DNA of 64,000 bases from Kiritimatiellia bacterium. GTDB taxonomy: Bacteria > Verrucomicrobiota > Kiritimatiellia > RFP12 > JAAYLN01. Below the pieces are notes generated by a model. The model worked only from the letters and a program-made list of their open reading frames with translations. It had not been told where the DNA came from and did no database searches. Positions 15,644-24,400 of this stretch are shown piece by piece. Both the position numbers and the translations under genes were made by a program. The stretch is from the NCBI GenBank assembly GCA_017962605.1, contig JAGCUY010000180.1, forward strand, positions 28,368-92,367. The letters run 5' to 3'. Within the stretch, counting starts at the first letter, position 1. Each line of letters begins with the position of its first letter.

Positions 15644-17086
15644 ATGCTAGTGATGCGCGACCGGGACTCCTACGATGCAATGGCGTCGCTCGCGGCGCTG
15701 GCCCTTGACGCCGTCGCCATCTGGGCGGCGCAGATGCTTGCCGTCTGGATCCGCTATTCAAGCGGATGGATGACGCTTACGCCTGAAATCACGGCCAGCA
15801 TGGCCGACACGTCGTTCCGCGGCCATCTCTACTTCCAGTATGCAGTTGCGGCGGCCGCCGTCTTGCCGCTCTACGCGATAGTCTTCCAAATATTGAAGCT
15901 CTACACGCGGCCCCAGGACGGGACCTTCACCGGCCGCGTCCCGCGTCTGGTGCGGGCATGCCTCCTCGGCGGCGGCGCGGTGCTTATCTGCACCGGCCTT
16001 TTGAAGAACACCGTTCCATTCATATCCAACGGCGCGATTGTCATCTCGCTTTTCACTGTGACGACGCTGGTGCTGATTGAGCGCGCCGCCGCCTTCCACG
16101 CCGAAATCGCGCTCGCCAAACGGATTCCCCCGTGCCATAGGGCGATCATCCTTGGCTCGAACGATGACGCCCGCCACTTTGCGGAGGCCGTTACCCAGGA
16201 GCCTCGCATGAGGACGCAGGTCGTGGCGCTTCTCGCCGTCAAGGACGAAAAGGCGGAGGAGGGGACCACGAAGGTTAGCTCTGTTGAGGACCTGACCAAG
16301 GTGGTGGCCGAGACGCGCGCCGACATGCTCGTGCTGGCGTCGCATCGCCTCACTCACGACGAGACAGTTGATCTCGTCGTCTGGTGCGAGCGCCACCTGG
16401 TGCGCTTCAGCATGATCCCCGACCTTTTCCGCATGCTCACCCACAAGATGGAGTTCTCGATGGTTGGCACAGTGCCGGTGGTCGGCATTGGCCGCTGGCC
16501 GCTTGACCAGGTCTGGAACCGCGTGGCCAAGCGCCTGGTGGACATCGTCGGCGCAATCGTCGGGCTGGTCTTCTCCTCGCCTTTCATCCTTGTGGCGGCC
16601 ATCTTCATCAAGGCTGGATCGCGCGGTCCCGTCTTCTACCGCCAGCCACGCTGCGGCCAGCGTGGAAAGACCTTCCAGATACTCAAGCTCCGCACCATGC
16701 GCCAAGACGACGACGGCAAATACCATCCCGGCTGGACGGCGCAGGACGACCCGCGCCGCACGCGCGTCGGCGCGTTCCTGCGTCGCTGGAACATCGACGA
16801 GCTCCCGCAGTTCTTCAACGTCCTCGTCGGCAACATGAGCCTCGTCGGGCCGCGTCCGGAGCAGCCATACTACGTGGAACAGTTCACGACCGGCATCGAG
16901 CACTACATGTGGCGCCATGTCTCCAAGCCGGGGATTACCGGATGGGCGCAGGTGAACGGCCTCCGCGGCGACACCAGCATTTCAGAGCGCGTGAAATACG
17001 ACCTCTACTATTTGGAGAATTGGTCGCTCGCCTTCGACTTCAAGGTACTCGTCCGCACTTTCTTCTCGTATAGGGGAGCTGGTTGA
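15644..17086 (+). CDS. Undecaprenyl-phosphate sugar phosphotransferase (polyprenyl glycosylphosphotransferase)
   Basis: A 480-residue inner-membrane enzyme that transfers a sugar-1-phosphate to undecaprenyl phosphate, the first step of an exopolysaccharide or O-antigen repeat. The first half has four to five membrane helices (for example YAVAAAAVLPLYAIVFQILK), then a CoA-binding-like Rossmann region. The C-terminal bacterial sugar transferase domain (residues about 290-480) begins with a helix (DIVGAIVGLVFSSPFILVAA) and carries FQILKLRTM, RRWNIDELPQFFNVL and MSLVGPRPE. This is the WbaP/WcaJ architecture. The ribosome site is GGGAGG before the ATG. The sugar specificity cannot be read from the sequence. 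Confidence 0.93.
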   Translation: MLVMRDRDSYDAMASLAALALDAVAIWAAQMLAVWIRYSSGWMTLTPEITASMADTSFRGHLYFQYAVAAAAVLPLYAIVFQILKLYTRPQDGTFTGRVPRLVRACLLGGGAVLICTGLLKNTVPFISNGAIVISLFTVTTLVLIERAAAFHAEIALAKRIPPCHRAIILGSNDDARHFAEAVTQEPRMRTQVVALLAVKDEKAEEGTTKVSSVEDLTKVVAETRADMLVLASHRLTHDETVDLVVWCERHLVRFSMIPDLFRMLTHKMEFSMVGTVPVVGIGRWPLDQVWNRVAKRLVDIVGAIVGLVFSSPFILVAAIFIKAGSRGPVFYRQPRCGQRGKTFQILKLRTMRQDDDGKYHPGWTAQDDPRRTRVGAFLRRWNIDELPQFFNVLVGNMSLVGPRPEQPYYVEQFTTGIEHYMWRHVSKPGITGWAQVNGLRGDTSISERVKYDLYYLENWSLAFDFKVLVRTFFSYRGAG

Positions 17087-17142
17087 GGAGAAGACGGCGA
17101 GCGCTGGTTGGGCGTTGGAACTTTTGAAGAAAAGGAGATTCC

Positions 17143-17940
17143 ATGAAAAAGGCAATACCATACTGCGTGGCAATAGTGTTCGCGATCGCATTCGCGGCGG
17201 TTGCGGCGAGGAACAGGGCGCTCAGCGCCGATTTGGAGGAGGCGCAGGCAGCGCTTGCCGCGTTCAAGGCGGCGCCCCAGCCGGAGAAGAACGTCGCCGT
17301 TCCCAGGCCGGCGTCGCCCCGGCCTCCTGTCGCCGAGCCCACTCCGCCCCCCGAACCGGAGTTCGACCAGGAAAAGTTCGACAAGGCCGTTGAAGAGCGC
17401 GTGGCGGAGCGAGTTGCAGAGCGCGACGCGCAGCGTGAGGCGGAACGCGAAGAGCGCCGTCGCGCATGGCAGAACGAGACCGAGGAGCAGCGCGAGGCGC
17501 GGCGCCAGGAGTTCCATGCCCGCATCAAGGAACATGCCGCCGAGCAGCTTGCCGCATTCGTCGAGAAGACCGGCCTCAACGAAGAGCAGCAGATGGCCCT
17601 TGAGGGCGAACTGGGACTGCTTGACTCTCGGGTCCGCGAAATTTCGGAAGAGTTCGCCTCGGCGCTTGACGAGGGCGTCCCCTTCGGCTTCGAGACGCAG
17701 ATGCAGTTGATGAACAACATCAGCGCCGCTGTGCTTGACACCTTTGCCGGACTGGACGAGGCGCTGCCTGAGGGATGGCGCGAAAGCGACGAGGGCTTTG
17801 TCGTCATGATGGGCATTGACCCCGGGTCCGTCGATTCGCTTTTCCGTGCCATGAGGAGGACGGGGATGCGCGGCATGGGCATGCCCTTCATGCGAGGCGG
17901 CCCGCCGCCCGGAGGACGCCGGGGACGGCAACAGCAATAA
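17143..17940 (+). CDS. Membrane-anchored coiled-coil protein of unknown function
   Basis: A 265-residue protein I do not recognise. An N-terminal hydrophobic segment (IPYCVAIVFAIAFAAVAA) probably anchors it or serves as a signal peptide. A short coiled coil and a Pro-rich linker follow, then a long, highly charged Glu/Arg helix (residues about 80-140, with repeated VAERVAERD and EAEREERRR). The end is Met/Gly/Pro-rich (RTGMRGMGMPFMRGGPPPGG). The helical charged region resembles Spy/CpxP-like or periplasmic heavy-metal-sensor proteins, but this is weak. The ribosome site is AAGGAG, seven bases before the ATG. The stop codon runs straight into a heptamer array. Confidence 0.65.
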   Translation: MKKAIPYCVAIVFAIAFAAVAARNRALSADLEEAQAALAAFKAAPQPEKNVAVPRPASPRPPVAEPTPPPEPEFDQEKFDKAVEERVAERVAERDAQREAEREERRRAWQNETEEQREARRQEFHARIKEHAAEQLAAFVEKTGLNEEQQMALEGELGLLDSRVREISEEFASALDEGVPFGFETQMQLMNNISAAVLDTFAGLDEALPEGWRESDEGFVVMMGIDPGSVDSLFRAMRRTGMRGMGMPFMRGGPPPGGRRGRQQQ

Positions 17941-18168
17941 TGTGAAAATGTGGAAATGTTGCCAATTATCAATGTTGCCAATGGCCAATCCCGAATCCCT
18001 AACCCCGTTGCGGCTATCGGCTGTCGGCTACCGGCTACCGATTTCTTCCGTGTTCCGGCGCGTTAACCTCTCAACCTCTCAACCTCTCAACTTTTCAACG
18101 TTTCAACTTTTCAACTTTTCAACCTTTCAACTTTTCAACTTTTCAACTTTTCAACTTTTCAACCGTTT
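17941..18168. repeat. Tandem heptamer array
   Basis: Contains GTGAAAATGTGGAAATG, CCAATTATCAATGTTGCCAA, CGGCTATCGGCTGTCGGCTA (period seven, 18011-18040), CTCAACCTCTCAACC and a long run of CTTTTCAA words (18090-18165). The same words occur at 10921-11168 and inside the coding linkers at 22190-22275 and 34725-34765. Confidence 0.88.
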
Positions 18169-18169
18169 T

Positions 18170-18178
18170 TGGTAGAAT
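18170..18178 (+). promoter_or_regulatory. Candidate extended -10 promoter before the LptE-like gene
   Basis: TGGTAGAAT is an extended -10 element (TG-n-TAGAAT). It stands directly after the heptamer array, which would supply the -35 region (AACTTTTCAA words). The gene start is at 18215. Confidence 0.5.
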
Positions 18179-18214
18179 CTATTCCAATAATTTAAGTGAA
18201 TGGAGAAGACTTTC

Positions 18215-18730
18215 ATGAAGCATTCGAAACAGCTTTTCACCGCAGCAGCGGCATTGTGCGCCGCGCTCTTCGCCGGTTGCGCCAACTACCGCCTTGGAAC
18301 GACCCTGCCGCCTCACTTGAAGACGATTTACGTCTCCACCTTTGAGAACCACACGGTCGAGCCGAACATCGAGCAGAAGATCACGACTGCCGTCCGCAGG
18401 AAGTTCCAGCATGACGGCCAGCTCAAGATTGTCGGCTCCGAGGCCGACGCCGACATCATACTCAAGGCCACGCTCAAGTCATACGACGTGGATTCGCTCC
18501 TCTTCGAGCGCGACAACCCCAGCGCCACGCGGCGCTATCGCGCCACGATTACCTGCGCCATCGACGCCAGGGAGGCCGCCAGCGACAAAGTCGTCGTCCA
18601 GCGCGAAGTCAGGGGCGACACGACCTTCCCGGCTGCTGGCGACACCGTCACGGCTCGCCGCAACGCGCTGGAGGATGTCGCTCGCGACCTCGCCACTGAG
18701 GTCGTGGACGCCGTGATTGGCGCCTGGTAG
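18215..18730 (+). CDS. lptE: LptE-like LPS-assembly lipoprotein
   Basis: A 171-residue lipoprotein. The N-terminal signal ends in a lipobox (LFAGC, Cys at residue about 23). The mature part begins NYRLGTTLPPHLKTIYVSTF and continues with VEPNIEQKITTAVRRKFQHDG, the pattern of LptE, the plug of the LptD outer-membrane LPS translocon. I chose the ATG at 18215 because GGAGAA stands nine bases upstream; an in-frame ATG five codons earlier has no ribosome site. It indicates an LPS-type outer membrane. The LD-transpeptidase gene follows closely, so a cell-envelope operon is likely. Confidence 0.72.
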   Translation: MKHSKQLFTAAAALCAALFAGCANYRLGTTLPPHLKTIYVSTFENHTVEPNIEQKITTAVRRKFQHDGQLKIVGSEADADIILKATLKSYDVDSLLFERDNPSATRRYRATITCAIDAREAASDKVVVQREVRGDTTFPAAGDTVTARRNALEDVARDLATEVVDAVIGAW

Positions 18731-18758
18731 CAGTTGGCGCCGCAAGGGGAACTGGCAA

Positions 18759-19859
18759 ATGGACTACACTTTTCAAGACGAAGACGATGCTGCGCGTCGC
18801 AACATCTGGATTTTCGCAATGGCTGTCGCGCTCGCCATAGTGGTGGGCGCGATACTGCTGCTGCGGGCGAACAGCCGCCGCAATGCCGCGAATGAGCCCG
18901 CCGAGCCGGCGCCTGTGGAGCAGTCGGAGACTGCTGGGACTGAAACCGCCCAGCCCGAGACGCCGCGACAGGCGGCCCGCGATACGCGGCCTTCAACTCC
19001 CGCTCCCGATGCCCGCCCTCGTGATGCAGCTGCAACTTCTGTCGGCACTCGTCCTGTCGGCGCAGACCTTCAGTCTGCGCCCGCGCAGGGCGCGGGGCGC
19101 GAGGCCCCGCCACCTCCTGCCGCCGCCGGCGCCAACGCCCGCGCACTGCTGGCGAAGGGGCAGGACGCCGAACGCGCCGACGACCTCCTAGCCGCGCGGG
19201 CTGCATACGAGGCGGCTCTCGCCTCTTCGGATATTGGCGAGGCGCGCGCCCTCGTCGAAAGCCGTCTCGGAGCCGTCATGGTCTCCCTCATAACCTCGCA
19301 GCGCCAGATGCCCGAGAAAATCGAGCATGCCATCGCCTCTGGCGACCGCATCGAGAGGCTGGCCAGGACGCATGGCACAACCGCCGATCTCATCGCCGCC
19401 GCCAACGGCATCTCCAACCCGAACAACATCCGCCTTGGCGACCGCCTCCGCATCCTCCATGGCGCGAAGTTCGAGATCCTCGTGTCAAAGTCGCAGAACT
19501 GGCTGCTCCTCAAGATGAACGGCAAGTTCTTCAAGCGCTACACCGTTGGCACCGGCCGCTACAACCGCACGCCAATAGGCACATTCGTCATCTCCGACAA
19601 GATCAAGGAACCGAGCTGGTGGAAGGACAACGTTGAAATCCCATACGGCGACGAACGGAACATCCTCGGCACGCGCTGGATGGCCATCTCGGCCACGGGC
19701 AACACACCTCCGGCCAGCGGCTACGGCATCCACGGCACGTGGGACAACTCCTCCCTGGGCCAGCAGTCAAGCGCCGGATGCGTCCGCATGGCCAACACCG
19801 ACGTCGAAGAACTCTTCATGATCGTCCCGAAGGGGACGCCAGTGACAATCCAGGACTAA
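18759..19859 (+). CDS. L,D-transpeptidase (YkuD) with LysM domain
   Basis: A 366-residue envelope enzyme that makes 3-3 cross-links in peptidoglycan or attaches lipoproteins to it. A membrane anchor lies at residues about 15-35 (IFAMAVALAIVVGAILLL). A Pro/Ala-rich linker follows. A LysM domain lies near 190-235 (GDRIERLARTHGTTADLIAA). The YkuD domain ends with the catalytic HGTW...SSAGCVRM signature (Cys near residue 341). The start at 18759 is preceded by AAGGGGA. The linker contains VGADLQSAP, encoded by the palindrome CGCAGACCTTCAGTCTGCG, apparently an in-frame insertion of a dispersed repeat. Confidence 0.9.
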   Translation: MDYTFQDEDDAARRNIWIFAMAVALAIVVGAILLLRANSRRNAANEPAEPAPVEQSETAGTETAQPETPRQAARDTRPSTPAPDARPRDAAATSVGTRPVGADLQSAPAQGAGREAPPPPAAAGANARALLAKGQDAERADDLLAARAAYEAALASSDIGEARALVESRLGAVMVSLITSQRQMPEKIEHAIASGDRIERLARTHGTTADLIAAANGISNPNNIRLGDRLRILHGAKFEILVSKSQNWLLLKMNGKFFKRYTVGTGRYNRTPIGTFVISDKIKEPSWWKDNVEIPYGDERNILGTRWMAISATGNTPPASGYGIHGTWDNSSLGQQSSAGCVRMANTDVEELFMIVPKGTPVTIQD

Positions 19860-19884
19860 CTAAACAATAAGGAACTAAAAACAA

Positions 19885-21339
19885 ATGAGCACCCTAAACC
19901 AGCAATCCAACCCCGGACACGACTTTGAACTCGGCGCCGTTGCCGAATCGCAGAAACGCGGCTTCTGGTCGATGTTCGTAATCATGATGGGCTTCACCTT
20001 CTTCTCGGCGTCGATGTGGGTGGGCCTGAACCTGGCCAATGGCCTTACCGCGTCGCGCTTCTTCTGGGCCGTAATGGCGGGCAACCTCATCCTTGGCGTA
20101 TATACTGGACTTCTCGCCTATCCGGCAGCCCGCACCGGCCTCTCCGTCCACCTCCTCTCCCGCTACTCCTTCGGTGTCTTCGGCTCGGACATCCCATCGA
20201 CCGTCCTGGCCATCACGCAGATTGGCTGGTTCGGCGTGGGCGTGGCGATGTTCTCCATCCCCACCACGGTCTGGCTGAACGACGCGTCCTTCCTGCAAGG
20301 CACATGGTTCGCGGCAGGGCCGGACATCTCGCCCTGGGGCGTGACGGCGCCGCTACATGCGCGCCTGCTCTGGACGATCACCCTCGTCGCCGGAGCGGCC
20401 ATGACCTCATCGGCCTACTTCGGCATCAAGGCGCTGCACGTCATCTCCATCGTGGCGGTGCCGGCAATCGCCGTCCTCGGCGGCTGGTCCGCGATCCAGG
20501 CGCTCTTCTTCGACAAGCCGGAGTTCATCCTCGCCAACAACGAGACCCTCGCCGCCTCCCTGCAGACGGCTGGGCAGACCATCCGCACCGGTTGGGACGC
20601 CCTCGTGCAGCACCAGCCCGTAGATGCCAAGACCGGCGCATCCACGGCCATCGGCATGGTGCTCGCCATCTCGATGGGCATCGGCTCCTTCGTCTCCGGC
20701 GGCTCCTGCACGCCTGACTTCACCCGCTTCGCCAAGTCGCCGAAGATCGCAGTCGGCACGACCGTGCTCGCCTTCTTCATCGGCAACTCGCTGATGTTCT
20801 TCTTCGGCGGCGCCGCCGCGATGGTCTATAACAAGAACGACATCTCCGAAGTGCTCAAGATCCAGGGCCTCCTAGCTCCGGCGGTCATCGTCCTCCTCCT
20901 CAACATCTGGACGACCAATGACAACGCCCTCTACACCTCCGGCCTCGGGCTGTCGAACATCGTCCGCCTGCCGAAGCGCTACATGGTGCTCTTCAACGGC
21001 ATCGTCGGAACTCTGGCCGGACTTTGGCTCTACGACAACTTCTGCGGCTGGCTGAACATCCTCAACACCTTCATCCCGCCCTGCGGCGCAATCCTCATCA
21101 CCGACTACTTCCTGGTGCGGAAACGCTCCTACCCGACGATGGCCGAGAAGAAGTTCGTGCCGGTTTCCTGGCCGGCGGTCATCTCCTGGGCGCTCGGCTC
21201 GGTCGTGGCGCTGGCCGGCTTCAACAAGTTCGGTCTGGGCGACCTCGCCCCCTTCCTCATGAAGGGCATCCCCGCCATCAACGGCATGGCCGTGACGGCT
21301 GTGGTCTACTTGGTTCTCTCACCCCTGAACCGCGACTAG
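19885..21339 (+). CDS. codB: Cytosine permease-like NCS1 transporter
   Basis: A 484-residue inner-membrane protein with about 12 helices, of the nucleobase:cation symporter-1 family (uptake of cytosine or a related base). The N-terminal run FELGAVAESQKRGFWSMFVI, the helix FTFFSASMWVGLNLANGLT, and TQIGWFGVGVAMFSIP are typical of CodB. No cytosine deaminase gene is nearby, so the exact substrate is uncertain. The ribosome site is AAGGAA before the ATG. It begins 25 bases after the L,D-transpeptidase gene and is followed by a strong hairpin, so it ends this transcription unit. Confidence 0.85.
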   Translation: MSTLNQQSNPGHDFELGAVAESQKRGFWSMFVIMMGFTFFSASMWVGLNLANGLTASRFFWAVMAGNLILGVYTGLLAYPAARTGLSVHLLSRYSFGVFGSDIPSTVLAITQIGWFGVGVAMFSIPTTVWLNDASFLQGTWFAAGPDISPWGVTAPLHARLLWTITLVAGAAMTSSAYFGIKALHVISIVAVPAIAVLGGWSAIQALFFDKPEFILANNETLAASLQTAGQTIRTGWDALVQHQPVDAKTGASTAIGMVLAISMGIGSFVSGGSCTPDFTRFAKSPKIAVGTTVLAFFIGNSLMFFFGGAAAMVYNKNDISEVLKIQGLLAPAVIVLLLNIWTTNDNALYTSGLGLSNIVRLPKRYMVLFNGIVGTLAGLWLYDNFCGWLNILNTFIPPCGAILITDYFLVRKRSYPTMAEKKFVPVSWPAVISWALGSVVALAGFNKFGLGDLAPFLMKGIPAINGMAVTAVVYLVLSPLNRD

Positions 21340-21381
21340 CGCGGGGAATCGCGACCCAAAAGGCCGCGTAAAATTGGCAGA

Positions 21382-21411
21382 GTGGCGGTGGCGCAAATGC
21401 GCCGCCGCCAC
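21382..21411 (+). terminator. Strong hairpin after the permease gene
   Basis: Arms of 13 bases (GTGGCGGTGGCGC and GCGCCGCCGCCAC, one G-T pair) around the loop AAAT. The downstream T-run is poor (AATGTTTAA), so it may be a processing hairpin or a bidirectional barrier rather than a classic intrinsic terminator. Confidence 0.55.
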
Positions 21412-21427
21412 AATGTTTAAAAAAGTC

Positions 21428-21481
21428 GTGAACAAAACATCCCCGATTGTGCTTAATTAATTAGGAGATATTATTGTTCAC
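21428..21481 (+). promoter_or_regulatory. Leader hairpin in front of sigma-passenger gene 1
   Basis: A perfect inverted repeat, GTGAACAA (21428-21435) and TTGTTCAC (21474-21481), closes three bases before the ATG at 21485. Its loop contains an AT-rich palindrome (TTAATTAA, 21453-21460) and the only purine-rich ribosome-like stretch (AGGAGA, 21463-21468). If formed in RNA it would limit ribosome access. The second sigma gene has an analogous but unrelated structure at 33912-33966. Confidence 0.55.
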
Positions 21482-21484
21482 CGC

Positions 21485-24400
21485 ATGGACATCGTTGAAG
21501 AACTAAGGCGTGACCGCGAAAAGGGCGCAAGGCGGCTTGAGGTTGAATACAAGGCCGGCCTCATGTCGCTCGCGCGTCGCTTTGGCGTGAACGACTCCGA
21601 TGCCGAGGAACTGGTGAACAGCACTTTCGCCACGGTTGTTGAGAACATCGACGACTACATTGAGCAGTCGGCCTTCTTCGCGTGGATGTGCCAGATACTG
21701 ACGAGCAAGTATTCGCGGAGCATAAGGCGCAAGTCAACCCAGATGGAGGTTTTCCCCGGAACTGTTCCCGACCTGGTTGACGAATCGGCGCAGGAGGCGA
21801 TATACAGCAACCTTGACGCCTCGCTGCTTCGCGACGCCGTTGGCCAATTGCCGGAAGACCAGCGCGAGGTTATTATCCTCAGGTATTTCGTGGACATGCC
21901 GATCTCCAAGATAGCGAAATACCTCTCCATTCCATCGGGAACGGTTCGCAGCCGCCTTCACTACGCGCGCAAGGCGCTGGCGCTGAAGATGGGCGCCAAG
22001 ATGAACGATGTCGTGAAGAAGCCCGGCGGCAAGGCCGTGATCCTGGCGCTGCTGCTCTGCGGCCTCACTGCGCTTGGCGCGGGGGTTAAGCTTGCTGTTG
22101 CCCGCTTGATGCCGTCGCCGCCGCTCGCCGTGGAACAGCAAGCGGACAACAGCAAGGACGCAGGGCAGGCGACAGGCGACCCGCGACAAGCCGAGGCTTA
22201 CGTAGCCACCCAGTCGGCAACCGATTGCTATCGGCCACCGGCAACCGAAAACTCCAACTTTTCAACCGATAACTCGCAAGGAGAACAAAACATGAATATC
22301 ACCACAACACGCACCGCAGCCATGCTCGCGGCCGGAACAATGGCTCTCGCCGCGTCACCGTCGGCGCAGGCCTCAATGGATAACTGGCAGGGCAATGCCG
22401 CCTCGCCGTGCGTTGTCATTGCCGTAGATGTTGACATGTCGCTCTCCGAGGCGCTCACGGCAAATAACGTCAGCCTCACCGGCGCCGCGTCGCTCGTCAA
22501 GCTAGGCAACGGCACCGTCACAGTCGATGATGAGAGCGGCATCGGCTCCTTCGCCGGCGACATCCATGTGTTTAAGGGCGGGTGGTCCGTCGGCACTGCG
22601 GCGGGCTTTGGCACCTCCGCCGGCTCTACATGGGTTTATCCGAACGGCTGCGTCCTCATAACCGATGTGACGGTCCCGCACACGGGCGAGACCTTCCACC
22701 TCGCTGGCACTGGCATTTCGGATTGGTATGGCTGGGGCGCGATCCGCTTCCCGTCCAGCTCGCAGGAATCGGCCGTCATGGCGGCCGGCGCCTACGGTTC
22801 GCGCTGGATTCTCGAGGGCGACGCCACGGTGATGCTGGCCACCGGCCCCTCCGTTTCCGGTCAGGCATCTTTCCTCCCCGCCGTTGATCTGGAACTGAAC
22901 GGCCACGAGCTGACGCTCTGGCGCGGCCACTACGGGACAATCGCGACGACCAAGCTCTATGGGAACTTCAACAGCGTGACCGGCGCCGGCGGCATCGTCT
23001 GCAGGAACGGCGTCCAGTTCATCGACTACTGCTTCAGCCTCCCCGGCACGGCGGCGAACTCAATCGTTCTCCAGAATGCGCGCCTCAATGTTTGGGAGAC
23101 GAAGGCGATGAACACCCCCTGGCGGCTTGTCGCAAGGCCCACGCCCATTGCCGACTGGCATGGGAACGCTACGACCCAGGCGGCGCTCATGCCGAGACTT
23201 CGGCTCTATGCCTGGGGCAACCGCGACAGGGCAGGGGAACATGACTTCCAGATATGGCCTGGGCCGGTGACGCTGGAAGGCGACCTCTGGATAGAGATGG
23301 AGAACCAGAGCCGCATCCAACCGATGACCTTCACGAACAAGGTCACTGGCGCAGGCGGCTTCGCCGTCACGACTGGCAAGGCGTGGCTCTACCTCGACTG
23401 CCCCGAAAACGACTTCCAAGGCGGCGTGACGCTCTGCGGGCCGGATGACCGCCTCGTCCTCGCGAATGACGGCGCGCTCCCCGCTGACGGCGGGCGGCTG
23501 CTGATGACGAACTCAGTCGTGACCTTCCCTTCGACCGTTTCCGCGCCGTGGTCTCTTCCGGCGCTTGAACTCGCCGGCGCGAGCGAGGTCCGAAACTGCC
23601 AGGGCAGCTGGAAGAGCGTCACCGCCCTTGATGGCGCCAACGCCCAGTACAGTTCCGCGCTCGGCGCAAGCAACCTCGTTGTGAAGTCCGGCGCGAAACT
23701 CACGGTTCATTCGCTTTTCGACCCCGCCACCTACGCCGGATGGGAGGAATACTACGATGTCAACCACAGCACGACGGACCTTTCGCAACTGCAATACCAA
23801 GGAGTCCAGTCCTATCCGCGGTATTTCGAGAACAACAGTTTCCGGGATCTCCCGGATTCAAACAACGCCACCCGGACGTCCACGCGCACGATTGCCTACG
23901 CCACCTACCTCTGGAATCATGGCTCGTCCGATGGGACCTGGACGTTCGCGGGGCATTTCGGCTCGCACGTTTACATCTGGCTCAACGGACAGCGGATTCT
24001 CGCGCTCACCGCGGGCAACGCCTGGCGCAACCCCTACCGCGTCACCGGGACGCTTCACCCCGGCGCAAACCGGCTCGTCGTCCTTTCCGACAACTGTAGC
24101 TGGGGGGCGACCGCCGACACAAACTCCGGCAACGACATCGGGACATGGACGGGAGTGAACTACAAGGGATTCGCATACGCCGAAGGCGACGTGTCGCTTG
24201 CAGAATGCAGCGACTTCAGCGTCCCGACCGACCCTGGCGACGGCTCATTCTGCACGACGAAGTGCGGCGACGAGGCTTTGGACGGCATCGCGTGGGCGCC
24301 GTCGTTCCAGAACCTCGCGATGGAGGCGGACTCCACGCTTTGCCTTGACGGTGCGTTGAGCGTCGAGACCGCCAAGGGCGCAGGCCTAGTCACGAATGGC

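Noticed and set aside
14314..15645. 443-codon open frame on the minus strand
   Set aside because: It is antisense to the acyl-CoA synthetase gene, which has intact motifs and its own promoter.
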